Shown here: in pieces, positions 8,327 through 17,016 of the stretch | How the letters are laid out: each line of letters starts with the position of its first letter | Position numbering within the stretch: position 1 is the first letter of the stretch | Assembly (NCBI GenBank): GCA_944381085.1 | Contig: CALWJX010000082.1 | Span: forward strand, 1 to 35,868 | From: an uncultured Clostridia bacterium | GTDB lineage: Bacteria; Bacillota; Clostridia; Oscillospirales; CAG-272 | Direction: 5' to 3' | Length of the DNA stretch: 35,868 bases | Program-made: the position numbers and the translations under genes | Notes under the pieces: generated by a model | Told to the model about the DNA's origin: nothing | Database searches by the model: none | What the model saw: only the letters and a program-made list of their open reading frames with translations

Positions 8327-8968
8327 GAAAAATTATACCGAATCAATAAAAATGAGGAGATCAAATATAACATCATAAATGCTTTCTTTATGATTGTCAA
8401 TGTATCAAGTGAATTTTTGGTACTGACGCTCTCGGTAATTGATGTAGTCAATAAAAAGATCGGTATTGGCGACTTGCAATACAATCTTAGTATGGTATCG
8501 AGATTGCGTAGCCAAGCTCAGGAGTTGGTGGACAATGTTAACCAATTTCTCAATAACAACACCCGTCTCATTGAGCTTCAGGAATTTATGGACATAAAAC
8601 CTGAGGTGGAAAAGAGCGGAACACTTAAGCTGTCATGCAATCCGAAAATTGAGTTTTGCAATGTCTCGTTCCGTTATCCTAACAGTGAACAGTATGTGCT
8701 GAAGGATTGCTCGTTTACGATTGAACCGCACGAAAAAGTGGGGCTTATCGGGCTTAATGGAGCCGGAAAATCTACAATAATCAAACTGATGTTCCGATTT
8801 TACGACCCGGAGGATGGTTGTATTAAACTTGACGGAATAGATCTGAAGGAATACGATATTTACGCTGTGCGTAAGGTGTTCGGAGTCCTTTTCCAGGATT
8901 TTGTTACCTACTGTTTGCCGCTTCGAGAGATACTTGCACTTTCGGATTTTGAAAAACGTTTTGATTGA
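8327..8968 (+). pseudogene. ABC exporter fragment, both ends missing
   Basis: The frame is open from 8327. It gives the last transmembrane stretch (IINAFFMIVNVSSEFLVLTL), the linker, and an ATP-binding domain with Walker A GLNGAGKST and the Q-loop segment VLFQDF. It stops 25 residues later, before the LSGGQ signature, Walker B and H-loop. Most of the membrane domain is absent too. The family is the same general exporter type as the intact pair at 17074-20735, but the Q-loop region differs, so it is not a simple recent duplicate. It cannot hydrolyse ATP as it stands. Confidence 0.85.
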
Positions 8969-9007
8969 CAGAAGCACTGAATAAATGTTTCCCAATGTCT
9001 GTCCAGC

Positions 9008-9335
9008 GTGCGATACCCATATGCCGAAAAAGATGCTGAAAAGTTTCTTGCTTATGCAAAACAATGTGTCAGTAATTCGCAGAATATTATACTTGCCATT
9101 GTTTTGAAAGAAAACAATAAGATTATTGGTGGGATATCTATTGAGAGAATCAATAAAAAAGATGATACTGCTGACGGTGAGGTTTGGCTGAATGAAGCAT
9201 ATTGGGGGGTAACGGCTATGGCACAGAAACTTTTTACATTCAGATTAAGTGTGCTTTTGAAGTCTTAGAGCTTTGTAGGCTTCGTCGTTTGTTGTGCATA
9301 CACACAAACATGATAAAAAATGTCAAGAGGATAAC
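9008..9335 (+). pseudogene. GNAT acetyltransferase remnant with frameshift
   Basis: From 9008 the frame reads VRYPYAEKDAEKFLAYAKQC, then the core GNAT strands IILAIVLKENNKIIGGISIER and EVWLNEAYWG. After this the acetyl-CoA loop (usually GxGxxT) is lost and the frame ends at 9268. In another frame the DNA 9248-9310 gives KCAFEVLELCRLRRL, matching the usual helix after the CoA site. This shows at least one frameshift or small deletion near 9210-9250. There is no proper start or ribosome site. Confidence 0.75.
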
Positions 9336-9419
9336 ACAATTTTTTAATGCTGTGTAATGGCACTGATTTTCCATGCCTTTTAGTTGCCTTCTGCATAGCG
9401 GAGAGGAATAGTTATAAAA
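9332..9419 (+). promoter_or_regulatory. Shared operon leader, copy 1 (before the radical SAM operon)
   Basis: The sequence starting TAACACA..TAATGCTGTGT, then CATGCCTTTT.., and ending GGAGAGGAATAGTTATAAAA, is clearly related to 16929-17016 before the ABC operon (roughly 70 percent by eye). AACACA and TGTGT form an inverted repeat. GGAGAGGA serves as ribosome binding site for the ATG at 9420. Confidence 0.6.
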
Positions 9420-10334
9420 ATGGAAAAATCAGATTTTATATTTAGGCATCGAATTGATCGGGATAATCGATGCATGAGAATACCACTATTTGTACATATC
9501 GAAGTTACAACTCGATGTAATGTTGGATGTCCGCAATGCTATTGCTCTTCAACATCGGAAGGTAAAGATATGGATTTCTTATTGTACAAAGAAATTATTG
9601 AACAAATCGATGTAATTAAAATACCGTCAATACTATTAACAGGCGGTGAGCCGATATTACATATACAACTAATTCAAATGATAGAATACGCCGCTCAGAA
9701 AAATATAAATGTAATAGTTTCAACATCTGGGGTAGGCATTAATGAAAACTTTTGTAAAAAATTGGCCCAATCCGGCATAGGTGAAGTGTGCGTATCAATA
9801 AATGGTAGCAACAAATACATTCATTCTCTTTCAAGAGGTCATTTCGAGAGTGCGGTAAATGCGTTAAAATTACTCGCAGACCACAATATTAATTTAAGGG
9901 TGAATTGGGTGGCTAGAGGCGATAATTATAGAGATTTCCCTAATGTTGTTGATTTATGTATTCAGAATAAAATTAATAAAATTACAATTTTGTCGAACAA
10001 AAAAAGGGATGGAATTATATATTCTCCAATGAAAAAACCAGATGTGGATTTGTTAAATAAATATATAGAGGAAAATAAGAATAAAATTCATATTGATGTA
10101 GACCCTTGTTTTAACGAACTTTTAAAACTAAATACAAAGAATATGTTAAAAGTAACATGCAATGCCGGCATAACATTTTTTGATATACTTGTTGACGGTG
10201 GGATGCTACCCTGCCGTCATATTTTGTCAGATAGGTGTTGTCTTAACAACCTAAGTGTGGAAGAATATTGGCATTCTGAAAGTTTGCAAAATTTTAGAAA
10301 TGCCAAACCAATTAATATGGAAATTTGTAAATGA
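9420..10334 (+). CDS. Radical SAM protein with shortened auxiliary cluster domain (first enzyme of the peptide locus)
   Basis: A 304-residue radical SAM enzyme. The [4Fe-4S]/SAM motif CNVGCPQC (C33, C37, C40) is followed by the SAM-binding GGEP near residue 75 and a standard TIM-barrel. The C-terminus begins a SPASM/twitch auxiliary-cluster motif, C-x12-G-x4-C (CNAGITFFDILVDGGMLPC), but the protein ends ...MEICK, exactly where the CxxC...C part would start. It may be a twitch-type enzyme with one auxiliary cluster, or a slightly truncated SPASM protein. It is the first gene after the shared leader and 15 nt upstream of a second radical SAM gene. It is much AT-richer than the flanking ICE. The reaction on the peptide is unknown. 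Confidence 0.85.
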   Translation: MEKSDFIFRHRIDRDNRCMRIPLFVHIEVTTRCNVGCPQCYCSSTSEGKDMDFLLYKEIIEQIDVIKIPSILLTGGEPILHIQLIQMIEYAAQKNINVIVSTSGVGINENFCKKLAQSGIGEVCVSINGSNKYIHSLSRGHFESAVNALKLLADHNINLRVNWVARGDNYRDFPNVVDLCIQNKINKITILSNKKRDGIIYSPMKKPDVDLLNKYIEENKNKIHIDVDPCFNELLKLNTKNMLKVTCNAGITFFDILVDGGMLPCRHILSDRCCLNNLSVEEYWHSESLQNFRNAKPINMEICK

Positions 10335-10349
10335 AATGGAGAAAAAATT

Positions 10350-11708
10350 ATGAAGAAATGGAAATCCTCTCAATTTAATGTCAGTATAAATGTACCAGAA
10401 GGAGGAGTTGTTGTAAGAAATTTATATACTAATAATTATATTCTCATTAGGGAAAATACACAGCTAATTGATCTGTTATTAAATAGGCAAAGGCCTTTTC
10501 TATCTGATGAACCATACACATACGAATTGCAAAGATTGGGCATAGTTGTGGAAGATGGAGTCGAAGAGTACATAAAAGTTGATGATTTTAGAAATGATAT
10601 TGCTAACTCCAAGGAAAGATTGGATATCACTATTTTACCAACAATAGATTGCAACTTTAGATGTGTATATTGTTTTGAAAATGAAGGAACAAAATATATG
10701 TCAGAACAAGATGTGAGTGCATTAATAAAATATTTTAGTAATACATTCAAAAAATATAAGTCGGTCTATATTCAATGGTTTGGAGGAGAACCATTATTGT
10801 GTAAGGATTTAATCAATTACGTCATGACAAATGCGCTCCAAATAGCTGATAAGAATAAAACGGCTTTGGTTTCTGGAATTACTACCAATGGATATGAACT
10901 GGATTTAGAAACTTATAAAATGTTGTGTAAAAATAAATGTACTTGGATTCAAATTTCGGTTGATGGGACAAGAAGAACTCATAATTTTCAAAGGCCCCAC
11001 AAAAATGACGCAAATTCCTATGATAAAATAATAAAGAATTTGCAATCTATTCGTGATAATACAAATCCAGGTGTATGTAAAATTTACTATCGGGTTACTC
11101 TTTCCAAACCTATTTTAAAACATATTGACGACATTTTGCTGTTTTATAAGGAAGAATTTTCGGCAGATAAGAGATTTAGATTGTCATTACAACCTGTAAT
11201 GGATTGGGGCGGAGAAAGAATTCATGATGTGAGGGATGAGTTACCGAGCGTAAAAGACACTGTGGATTGCTTATTAAAAGCAGCAGATATGGGTTTATTG
11301 CCTATAGGTCATCACACCCAATCTTCATCTGGATTAATATGTGAATCTATTAGAAGAAATGGAATTGTTGTGGCTCCTGGTAATTATATTTATAAATGTC
11401 CAATGGCTATGTATTCAAAAGAAGATGGTGATTTATATAGATCACTTATAGGCAGATTGGGACAGGATGGACAAATATACATTAATGATGAATTTAATGC
11501 GGAATGGATGCGTGGGAAACCATTTATGGGGGATAAATGCCATAAATGTACATATTATGCGATTTGCCATGGAAATGTTACATGTCCATATTCTAATAAA
11601 TTTTCGAAAGAAAATAAAAATCTTTGCCGGAAAGCGATTTATGATGAATTTATTCCGGCTGAAATATTGAATTATTACAAAATAAAAAAAATTGATAATG
11701 TTTATTAA
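10350..11708 (+). CDS. Radical SAM/SPASM peptide maturase
   Basis: A 452-residue protein. Residues 1-90 resemble the small N-terminal region (PqqD/RRE-like position) found before the radical SAM core of RiPP maturases. The core has CNFRCVYC (C101, C105, C108) and FGGEP. The SPASM domain near residues 330-435 has the first Cys pair around YIYKCP, then CHKCTYYAIC, TCP and LCRKA, giving enough ligands for two auxiliary clusters. Such enzymes install thioether or C-C crosslinks on Cys-containing precursors; the pairing with a Cys-Cys precursor at 13059 fits, but the chemistry is not determined. GGAG lies 10 nt before the ATG, and the gene is in one operon with the upstream enzyme. Confidence 0.9.
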   Translation: MKKWKSSQFNVSINVPEGGVVVRNLYTNNYILIRENTQLIDLLLNRQRPFLSDEPYTYELQRLGIVVEDGVEEYIKVDDFRNDIANSKERLDITILPTIDCNFRCVYCFENEGTKYMSEQDVSALIKYFSNTFKKYKSVYIQWFGGEPLLCKDLINYVMTNALQIADKNKTALVSGITTNGYELDLETYKMLCKNKCTWIQISVDGTRRTHNFQRPHKNDANSYDKIIKNLQSIRDNTNPGVCKIYYRVTLSKPILKHIDDILLFYKEEFSADKRFRLSLQPVMDWGGERIHDVRDELPSVKDTVDCLLKAADMGLLPIGHHTQSSSGLICESIRRNGIVVAPGNYIYKCPMAMYSKEDGDLYRSLIGRLGQDGQIYINDEFNAEWMRGKPFMGDKCHKCTYYAICHGNVTCPYSNKFSKENKNLCRKAIYDEFIPAEILNYYKIKKIDNVY

Positions 11709-12051
11709 GGGGTAATGAGCGTGAAAGAAACAAGCAACTCCTCACCGATAAAGTGCGCAAAAATATCTACAATCGGAAATTTTTGAGCAGAGCAAAGAGC
11801 AGTAAACTGATCTCTAGGAAGAGACGAATATGCCCTGCTTTTCAAGAAATTTATTGGCATACCTAATGGATTTTGATAGTTGCTTTTCTTTGAGGCTTTC
11901 GGGCATATCGACCTTGAATAGATCAGTAGGATTTCACATCTTACAGTCCTCTTCAAACAACATTATACAACAAATTTATTACAAAATCGCCGCTGTCAGT
12001 ACTCTTTCATCTATATTTGTGCTAACACGTAGCGGCAGAATGGAGATTTTT
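11709..12051. other. Degenerate intergenic stretch between maturase and carrier protein
   Basis: No intact gene is visible. The minus strand holds a short coding-like piece (about 11790-11910, MPESLKEKQLSKSIRYANKF in one frame) that runs into stops and frame changes, suggesting an old insertion remnant. A 23-codon plus-strand frame at 11715 has a poorly spaced ribosome site and no family resemblance. Confidence 0.4.
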
Positions 12052-12297
12052 ATGGTTGATTATATTAGAAATCAGGTGAAAGATATTTTGATAGATCATG
12101 GCGTTGAGAGTCTTATGGATAATAACGATGAAGAATTTGTCTTAGATTCCATTCAGTATGTATCCATATTAATGTCAATAGAGCAACATTTAAATATTGA
12201 CATTCCAGATGAGTATTTATTGATAAAAGATAAGTATAGCGTGAATGATTTTTTTAAGATAGTTGAGGAAAGTTTGAAGACGATAGAAACTGAATAG
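12052..12297 (+). CDS. Acyl/peptidyl carrier-like protein of a peptide-maturation system
   Basis: An 81-residue acidic protein with the four-helix carrier layout. The expected phosphopantetheine serine is present as LDSIQYVSI (S33), followed by the conserved-looking IEQHLNIDIPDEYL and KYSVNDFFKIVEESL. ATG 12052 is chosen because GGAG lies 6 nt upstream; longer in-frame starts have no ribosome site. Carrier-related proteins occur in clostridial radical SAM peptide systems (TIGR04069, peptide maturation system acyl carrier-related protein, from memory). With a BtrH-like protein in the same cluster, a role in handing an acyl or aminoacyl group to the peptide is plausible. No adenylation or ketosynthase gene is in the window. 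Confidence 0.8.
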   Translation: MVDYIRNQVKDILIDHGVESLMDNNDEEFVLDSIQYVSILMSIEQHLNIDIPDEYLLIKDKYSVNDFFKIVEESLKTIETE

Positions 12298-12464
12298 TAT
12301 AAATGCTTTCTATAGATAGGCTAGGATTTTTTGCGAAATTTTAGTGTCTTTTAATAAAAGAAATTATGGGGATTGCCCTATTATGTGTTTTTCCAATCTT
12401 ATGATTAATATAAGAAATCAATATTTGCTCATTTTATTTGCATGATTTTTAGCCTATTGTATCG

Positions 12465-12886
12465 CTAATGAGATAATTGGACTTTTTGTGCTATTTCACG
12501 GCAGACAGGCTTGTATAATTCAACAAGTTTCTCAAACATTTCAGCCAAATTGTCGGAAAGTCTTTGTTTGAAACGAGTGAACGCAGAGACGTCCGAAATT
12601 TTGTCAAATTCGAAAAAATCGGTTAATCCCGAAGAGTATTGTAGAATATCAATTAAAAGCGTGTTGGCTGGAATACTGAGAACCTTTGGAAAAATCAAAG
12701 CTCTGATGTACTTTCAAGATGATAAATATTGTTTGTGCCATAGCAGGAATGAAACACATTGTAAAAGCTTACAGGAATAATATTTTCAAAATTGATGTGT
12801 TCTTCAAGAAGAAAGATTAGCTTAGCGTTTTTATTCTCAATCGCCTTTGACACTGTGGTGTAGATGTCATAAAGTGGCATTTGCAC
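12465..12886 (-). pseudogene. Transposase N-terminal remnant (DUF772/IS1182-like), frameshifted
   Basis: On the minus strand 12886-12695 reads MQMPLYDIYTTVSKAIENKN and on to NIYHLES. After a frameshift, 12717-12465 continues ALIFPKVLSIPANTLLIDIL, then SAFTRFKQRLSDNL and EPVCREIAQK. These segments join in the order seen in a family of transposases with an N-terminal DUF772-type domain. The catalytic region is missing. The remnant lies between the carrier-protein gene and the precursor, so the locus has been hit by insertions. Confidence 0.7.
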
Positions 12887-12995
12887 ATATCACTTTCGCA
12901 TGATTGTTTCTCTTGCTTTTTTGGTATTTTGCTAACCCACATTATACCACAGAAGTGGAGAAAAATCAGTAGTATAGATATCAAAAAAGTGTTCT

Positions 12996-13027
12996 GCCGA
13001 TTGGCTTTTTTGACTTTTAAAATCGGC
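12996..13027 (+). promoter_or_regulatory. Hairpin upstream of the precursor gene
   Basis: An inverted repeat GCCGATT (12996-13002) / AATCGGC (13021-13027) with an 18-nt AT-rich loop, 32 nt before the precursor start. It may be a weak terminator or an RNA structure that separates precursor expression from the upstream genes. Confidence 0.4.
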
Positions 13028-13058
13028 CAAATAAAATCTAGGAAAGGAGAAATAGCAT

Positions 13059-13148
13059 ATGCGCAAGTTAGTTAAGCCAAAACATCGCAAAGCAAAAGTT
13101 TCACTGTATTCGGTAAATGCAGAGTCTCAATGTTGCAGTATTTGGTAA
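13059..13148 (+). CDS. Candidate precursor peptide (29 aa, C-terminal Cys-Cys)
   Basis: A 29-codon frame with an excellent ribosome site, AAAGGAG at 13043-13049, 9 nt before the ATG. The N-terminal part MRKLVKPKHRKAKVSLYS is very basic and would be the leader; the C-terminal part VNAESQCCSIW holds two adjacent Cys and a terminal Trp as a possible core. The Met-x-x-hydrophobic-V-K-P...K-V-x-L-Y pattern recalls clostridial Cys-rich precursors such as Clo7bot/CLI_3235-type peptides, from memory. It lies directly upstream of the protease gene and downstream of two radical SAM genes, where a RiPP precursor is expected. It is too short for routine gene prediction. Confidence 0.72.
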   Translation: MRKLVKPKHRKAKVSLYSVNAESQCCSIW

Positions 13149-13156
13149 GAGCTTAA

Positions 13157-13288
13157 GGAACTGTAAAGGCCTAGATTTCCCAAGACTACACAAGGAATTC
13201 TTGCAAAAGGCAACCAAATGCGCGCTTTTTGTGAGAATTCCAGCCTATAGCTTCAATGAAGTTGCGGAAAGAAATTTTTTACAGTTCC
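13157..13288. repeat. 132-bp segment bounded by an 11-bp inverted repeat
   Basis: GGAACTGTAAA (13157-13167) and its exact complement TTTACAGTTCC (13278-13288) flank a segment between precursor and protease genes. One frame gives a coding-like stretch (FPRLHKEFLQKATKCALFVR) without start or ribosome site. It could be a miniature inverted-repeat element or an IS end remnant; no target duplication is seen. Confidence 0.45.
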
Positions 13289-13310
13289 AATCTAATGTAG
13301 GAGATTCGAT

Positions 13311-15116
13311 ATGTCTAAGTATTATGATATTATTATAATAGATAGTGGTGTTAATATCACACATGAAGTATATCAAAAAATTGATGCTGATATAATATGC
13401 CTTAAATTAAATGATGAAAATAAAATCATTATTTGTGATGATGGAACTGATTGTATTGGCCATGGTACGGCCGTTTTTTCTATTATAAATAAAGGGTGTG
13501 CAGGAGCCAAAATCTTAAATATTAAAATATTCGATAGTGAGATGATCATTGATGAATATTTGTTAATAAAATGTTTTGAATACATAGAGAACAATTACAT
13601 TTCAAAAATAATACACTTAAGTGCGGGAATTACATCGACTATATATAAAAAATCGTTGGAAGAAATATGTAATCGTATAACCTATAGTGGAACTATTATT
13701 GTTAGTGCATTTGATAATTATGGAGCATTATCTTATCCGGCATCTTTTGATTCTGTAGTAGGTGTGGAACTTTCGCATGCCTGTAAAATGACAAAAGAGT
13801 ATATTTATATTGAAAATTCTCCAGTGAATATAAAAACTTTCGGTTCTACTCAAAAACTACCTTGGCTAAATAATGAATATATTAATGCCTGCAGTAATAG
13901 TTTTTCCGCTCCATATGCCACATGTATAATTTATAATATCATAAAAAATAAATCATATAAATTGGAAGAACTAAAAAAAATATTGAAAGACCGTGCTAAA
14001 AGGGTGATTAATTTTCCACATATAGAGAACATTGGAAGTGGCATTAGAATTAATAAAGCCATTGTTCTCCCATACAACAAAGAGATACATAGCCTGTTAA
14101 GATATTCATACTTATTAAATTTTCACATATTGGGTTTTTATGATCATCCCAAACTATTACCTATAAATTTATCAGCTTTCCATTCGATAAGTAAAGAATA
14201 CTCCTTTCGCAGTTGGGACGATATTAACTGGGAAGATGATTTTGATACGGTGATTATAGGTCATATGAGACTTTTAAGCAATCTTTTCGATGAGGATTAC
14301 TTAGAAAAATTTTTGAATAAGTGCATAAAGTATAATAAAAATGTTTTTAGCTTTGATTCATTAAAAAAATATAAAGAAAGCTGCCATAAGATAGAGAATA
14401 ATCAAAAATATGCATATTTTCCACATGTAGATACAAAAAATCTCAAAGAAAGCTGGATGTACAAACTTCCCGAGATATCATCTCCTATACTGGGTGTTTT
14501 TGGAACAAGTAAAAAACAAGGAAAGTTTACTTTACAATTGGAGATCAGGAAAAAATTATTAGATATGGGATACATAGTGGGACAACTCGGTACAGAACCT
14601 TCTTCTGAATTATTTGGATTTGATTTTGCATTTCCGATGGGGTATGACTCAACGGTGGAAACATCAGGGCATGATTCGGTTACCATCTTACGAAATATGA
14701 TGCTTTCTATGGAAAATAAAAATCCAGATATAATAGTGGTTGGCTCGCAATCTCAAACAATACCCATAACTTATAACAATTGCTTGGCTTTTCCATTATG
14801 CAATTATGACTTTTGTTTAGGAACAAATCCTGATGGTATTATTTTGGTTATTAATTTAAAGGACGAACTTGATTATATAAAAAAAACAATTAATTTTTTA
14901 GAGAGTATAACGGAAGGAAAAGTATTTGGTTTGGCTATTTCTCCTATATCACAAAATGATGAATGGTCCGTATTAGGTAATAGAATTAATTTGATTCGTT
15001 ATGAAGAATTAAAAGAATATAAATTATTTTTGGAACAAAATATTGATTTACCTATCTATTTATTCTCTGAAATAGATGATTTGATTGATACAATTATTAA
15101 TTATTTTTCAAATTAG
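13311..15116 (+). CDS. Subtilisin-like (S8) protease fused to a P-loop domain
   Basis: A 601-residue protein without signal peptide, so probably cytoplasmic. Residues 1-260 are a subtilase: Asp11 in IIIDSGVN, His51 in IGHGTA, Asn in SAFDNYGALSYPA and Ser199 in NSFSAPYA, so the triad is intact. Residues about 385-601 form a nucleotide-binding domain with the P-loop GVFGTSKKQGKFTLQ, then LGTEPSSELFGFD, MGYDST and IIVVGSQSQT, resembling DUF1611-type proteins and the clostridial TIGR04066 peptide-maturation family (from memory). The likely role is ATP- or GTP-linked leader removal from the modified peptide. AGGAG lies 7 nt before the ATG. Base composition is very AT-rich, like the radical SAM genes. 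Confidence 0.85.
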   Translation: MSKYYDIIIIDSGVNITHEVYQKIDADIICLKLNDENKIIICDDGTDCIGHGTAVFSIINKGCAGAKILNIKIFDSEMIIDEYLLIKCFEYIENNYISKIIHLSAGITSTIYKKSLEEICNRITYSGTIIVSAFDNYGALSYPASFDSVVGVELSHACKMTKEYIYIENSPVNIKTFGSTQKLPWLNNEYINACSNSFSAPYATCIIYNIIKNKSYKLEELKKILKDRAKRVINFPHIENIGSGIRINKAIVLPYNKEIHSLLRYSYLLNFHILGFYDHPKLLPINLSAFHSISKEYSFRSWDDINWEDDFDTVIIGHMRLLSNLFDEDYLEKFLNKCIKYNKNVFSFDSLKKYKESCHKIENNQKYAYFPHVDTKNLKESWMYKLPEISSPILGVFGTSKKQGKFTLQLEIRKKLLDMGYIVGQLGTEPSSELFGFDFAFPMGYDSTVETSGHDSVTILRNMMLSMENKNPDIIVVGSQSQTIPITYNNCLAFPLCNYDFCLGTNPDGIILVINLKDELDYIKKTINFLESITEGKVFGLAISPISQNDEWSVLGNRINLIRYEELKEYKLFLEQNIDLPIYLFSEIDDLIDTIINYFSN

Positions 15117-15238
15117 TGAGAGGAAGTATCGACAAGTAAACTGTACCCATAAAACGGACAGGCAATTAATAGTGTTTTCGAAGGACGTCTCTGAAAAACG
15201 GACAGAAAAGCTTTTTTAAGACCCCCAAAACAAGACAG

Positions 15239-15267
15239 TTGGCAAATGTCCGAATTTATGGTATAAT
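15239..15267 (+). promoter_or_regulatory. Promoter of the IS3-family transposase
   Basis: TTGGCA (15239-15244) and TATAAT (15262-15267) with a 17-nt spacer, 32 nt before the orfA start. Confidence 0.65.
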
Positions 15268-15299
15268 GTATCCGGTTAAGTAAGAAAGGTTGGATACAT

Positions 15300-15726
15300 A
15301 TGCGAACAAGAATTCCTATGCCCGAAGAGTACGTTGAGGTACTGCGAAAGCACCTCCTATGTTTTGAGCGCGACCGGATAGATGGTCAGCTTCACTTTCG
15401 AATTCAAAAACAAAGCTTACAAAGAATACTGCGCGGGAAAGAGTATGCGTCAGATCTTTAAAGAAGCCGATCTGGATGTGGAAATTCTCGGAGATAAACG
15501 ATTGCAAAATTTCAGTAATTTGCTCCTTTCCAAAGCACAAACCGAGAGTGACTTTGAATACGGTCGCACAAGTAACGGTCGAAAGGAAAATCTGAGCACC
15601 GAAGCGCAAATGGCAAAACGCATACGGGAGCTTGAGCACCGAAACGACTACCTTGAACAGGAAAATGAATTTTTTAAAAAAATTCATTCGGTGGAAACGG
15701 ATGCAATGGGAAGGCGGGCGGTGTGA
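15300..15726 (+). pseudogene. IS3-family orfA (HTH), frameshifted and with nonsense codon
   Basis: The ATG at 15300 opens MRTRIPMPEEYVEVLRKH, the usual start of this orfA group. A frameshift near 15350 and a TAG at 15379-15381 interrupt it, after which MVSFTFEFKNKAYKEYCAGK continues in another frame to 15726. That part includes the HTH and the coiled-coil stretch RIRELEHRNDYLEQENEFFK. The protein could not be made in full, so the element cannot supply its own transposase. Confidence 0.8.
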
Positions 15727-15727
15727 A

Positions 15728-16687
15728 GTGATTACCTCTGCAAAATTCGAAATAATCCACAATGCAACATGCCGTGACAACAATCTTTTAAGCATTTCCA
15801 AAATGTGTGAATTGGCAAAGGTTTCCCGTTCCGGTTACTATGAATGGCTGTATGCCGAAGCGTATCGCCAAAAACGTGAAGAATACGACAGAACCGATTT
15901 CGGTCATGTTCTCGAAGCATACAAGCACAGAGGCTATGCCAAAGGCGCGAGAAGCATATATATGAGATTGCTGCACGAAGGCGTGGTAATGAACATCAAG
16001 AAAATACGCAGACTTATGCATAAATATGGCTTAAAATGCCCCTACAGAGGGCCAAATCCCTACCGGCAAATGGCCAAAGCGTTACGAACGAATACTGTGT
16101 TTCCCAACGAGGTTAAGCGTAAGTTTTTGATCGGTGTACGAAAGGTACTGCTGACCGATATCACGTACATCTTCTATGATGGCGGCGTATGCTACCTTCC
16201 CACGATCCTCGATGCCTTTACCAGAGAAATACTTGCCTACGAATTGAGAGAAAATTTAGAGGTATCGTTTGTACTGAAGACCATATCGGATCTTGCGGAA
16301 CAGCATGGCAGCACGCTTGATGATACGACGATCGTGCACAGTGATCAGGGATGTCACTACACAAGCAAGGCGTTTATCAATGCGCTTCGTGATAACAAGT
16401 TTGTGCAGTCTATGTCACGAAATGGCAACTGTTGGGATAACGCGCCGCAGGAAAGCTTCTTCGGACATATGAAGGACGAGATCAAATACTAAATCGCCAT
16501 GATGAAGACATACCGGGAAGTCAAGGAAAAGATCGAAGATTGGATGGACTACTACAACAACGACAGGTACCAATGGGATCTGGCCAAGCTTTTCCCGAAG
16601 GAATACTACGACTATGCGACAAGCGGAAGATATCCGCTAAGCCTTTGCCGATCCGATCGGGGCTCTGCCCCAAACCCCGAGGTTTAA
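15728..16687 (+). pseudogene. IS3-family orfB (DDE transposase) with one in-frame stop
   Basis: The frame starts at GTG 15728 and shows the integrase core: TDITY (first Asp), HSDQGCHYTS (second Asp) and NAPQESFFGHMK (Glu). A TAA at 16490-16492 interrupts ...DEIKY; the frame resumes as IAMMKTYREVKEKIEDWMDY and YNNDRYQWDLAKL, the normal C-terminus. One base change (AAA to TAA) explains the stop. The last codons run into the repeat element beginning near 16641. Confidence 0.85.
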
Positions 16688-16840
16688 CGCATTTGTTTCC
16701 GGGGACAGATGAAAAAGGACAGTGCTGTGATACACTGTCCCCCCGCAAATCCAATGCAACGCTCAGGTCGCTCCTCAGCGTTGCCCTATCTTCTGCATCG
16801 GCAAAGCATTTATATCATAGCACACATTATTAAAAAAATC
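16641..16840 (+). repeat. Dispersed hairpin element, copy A (behind IS3 orfB)
   Basis: It contains GGGGCTCTGCCCC, then CCCCGAGGTTTAACG, then a variable hairpin (GGGGACAG 16701-16708 or GGACAGTG 16717-16724 pairing with the CACTGTCCCC arm at 16733-16742). It ends with GTCGCTCCTCAGCGTTGC inside a GCAACGCT/AGCGTTGC hairpin (16756-16784). A second copy with the same flanks but another central hairpin lies at 26104-26345. Confidence 0.6.
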
Positions 16841-16928
16841 TACACTAATAATCAAATTGTACTTGACATGGGGTACACGGCAAAGCACTGTTCAGTGTGA
16901 TTTTAGTTATCTGTTTCTCAAGCATATT

Positions 16929-17016
16929 TTAACACAAAATATGTAATGCTGTGTTTAAGCTTAGCCTTTTTCATGCTTTTTTGTGCCTTGCAATGTAACG
17001 GAAAGGAATGATTATA
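16929..17016 (+). promoter_or_regulatory. Shared operon leader, copy 2 (before the ABC exporter operon)
   Basis: It resembles 9332-9419: TAACACA..TAATGCTGTGTT inverted repeat, then TTTTTCATGC, TTGTGCCTTG, and GGAAAGGAATGATTATA directly before an ATG at 17017. In copy 1 the ATG is that of a radical SAM enzyme; here it opens an 8-codon leader frame. Common regulation of the two operons is inferred. Confidence 0.6.

Larger units (their letters stand above)
15142..16877 (+). mobile_element. IS3-family insertion sequence, inactivated
   Basis: The proposed left end is TGTACCCAT (15142) and the right end ATGGGGTACA (16868-16877), a short imperfect inverted repeat. It contains orfA (15300-15726) and orfB (15728-16687), both broken by stops or frameshift, and a dispersed hairpin element between orfB and the right end. 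It sits between the protease and ABC transporter operons. No clear target duplication is seen, so the ends are approximate. Confidence 0.6.

Noticed and set aside
11715..11786. 23-codon frame after the SPASM gene as precursor peptide
   Set aside because: The Shine-Dalgarno-like AAGGGG is only 2 nt from the ATG, and the sequence has one Cys and no leader-like pattern; the 13059 peptide is much better supported.
13010..13037. Promoter TTGACT-N16-TAAAAT just before the precursor
   Set aside because: Transcription would start about 13044, inside the ribosome site at 13043-13049, leaving no usable leader.
16717..16740. GGACAGTG...CACTGTCC hairpin as a CRISPR repeat or terminator
   Set aside because: No repeated spacer-repeat array exists and no T-run follows; it belongs to the dispersed hairpin element.
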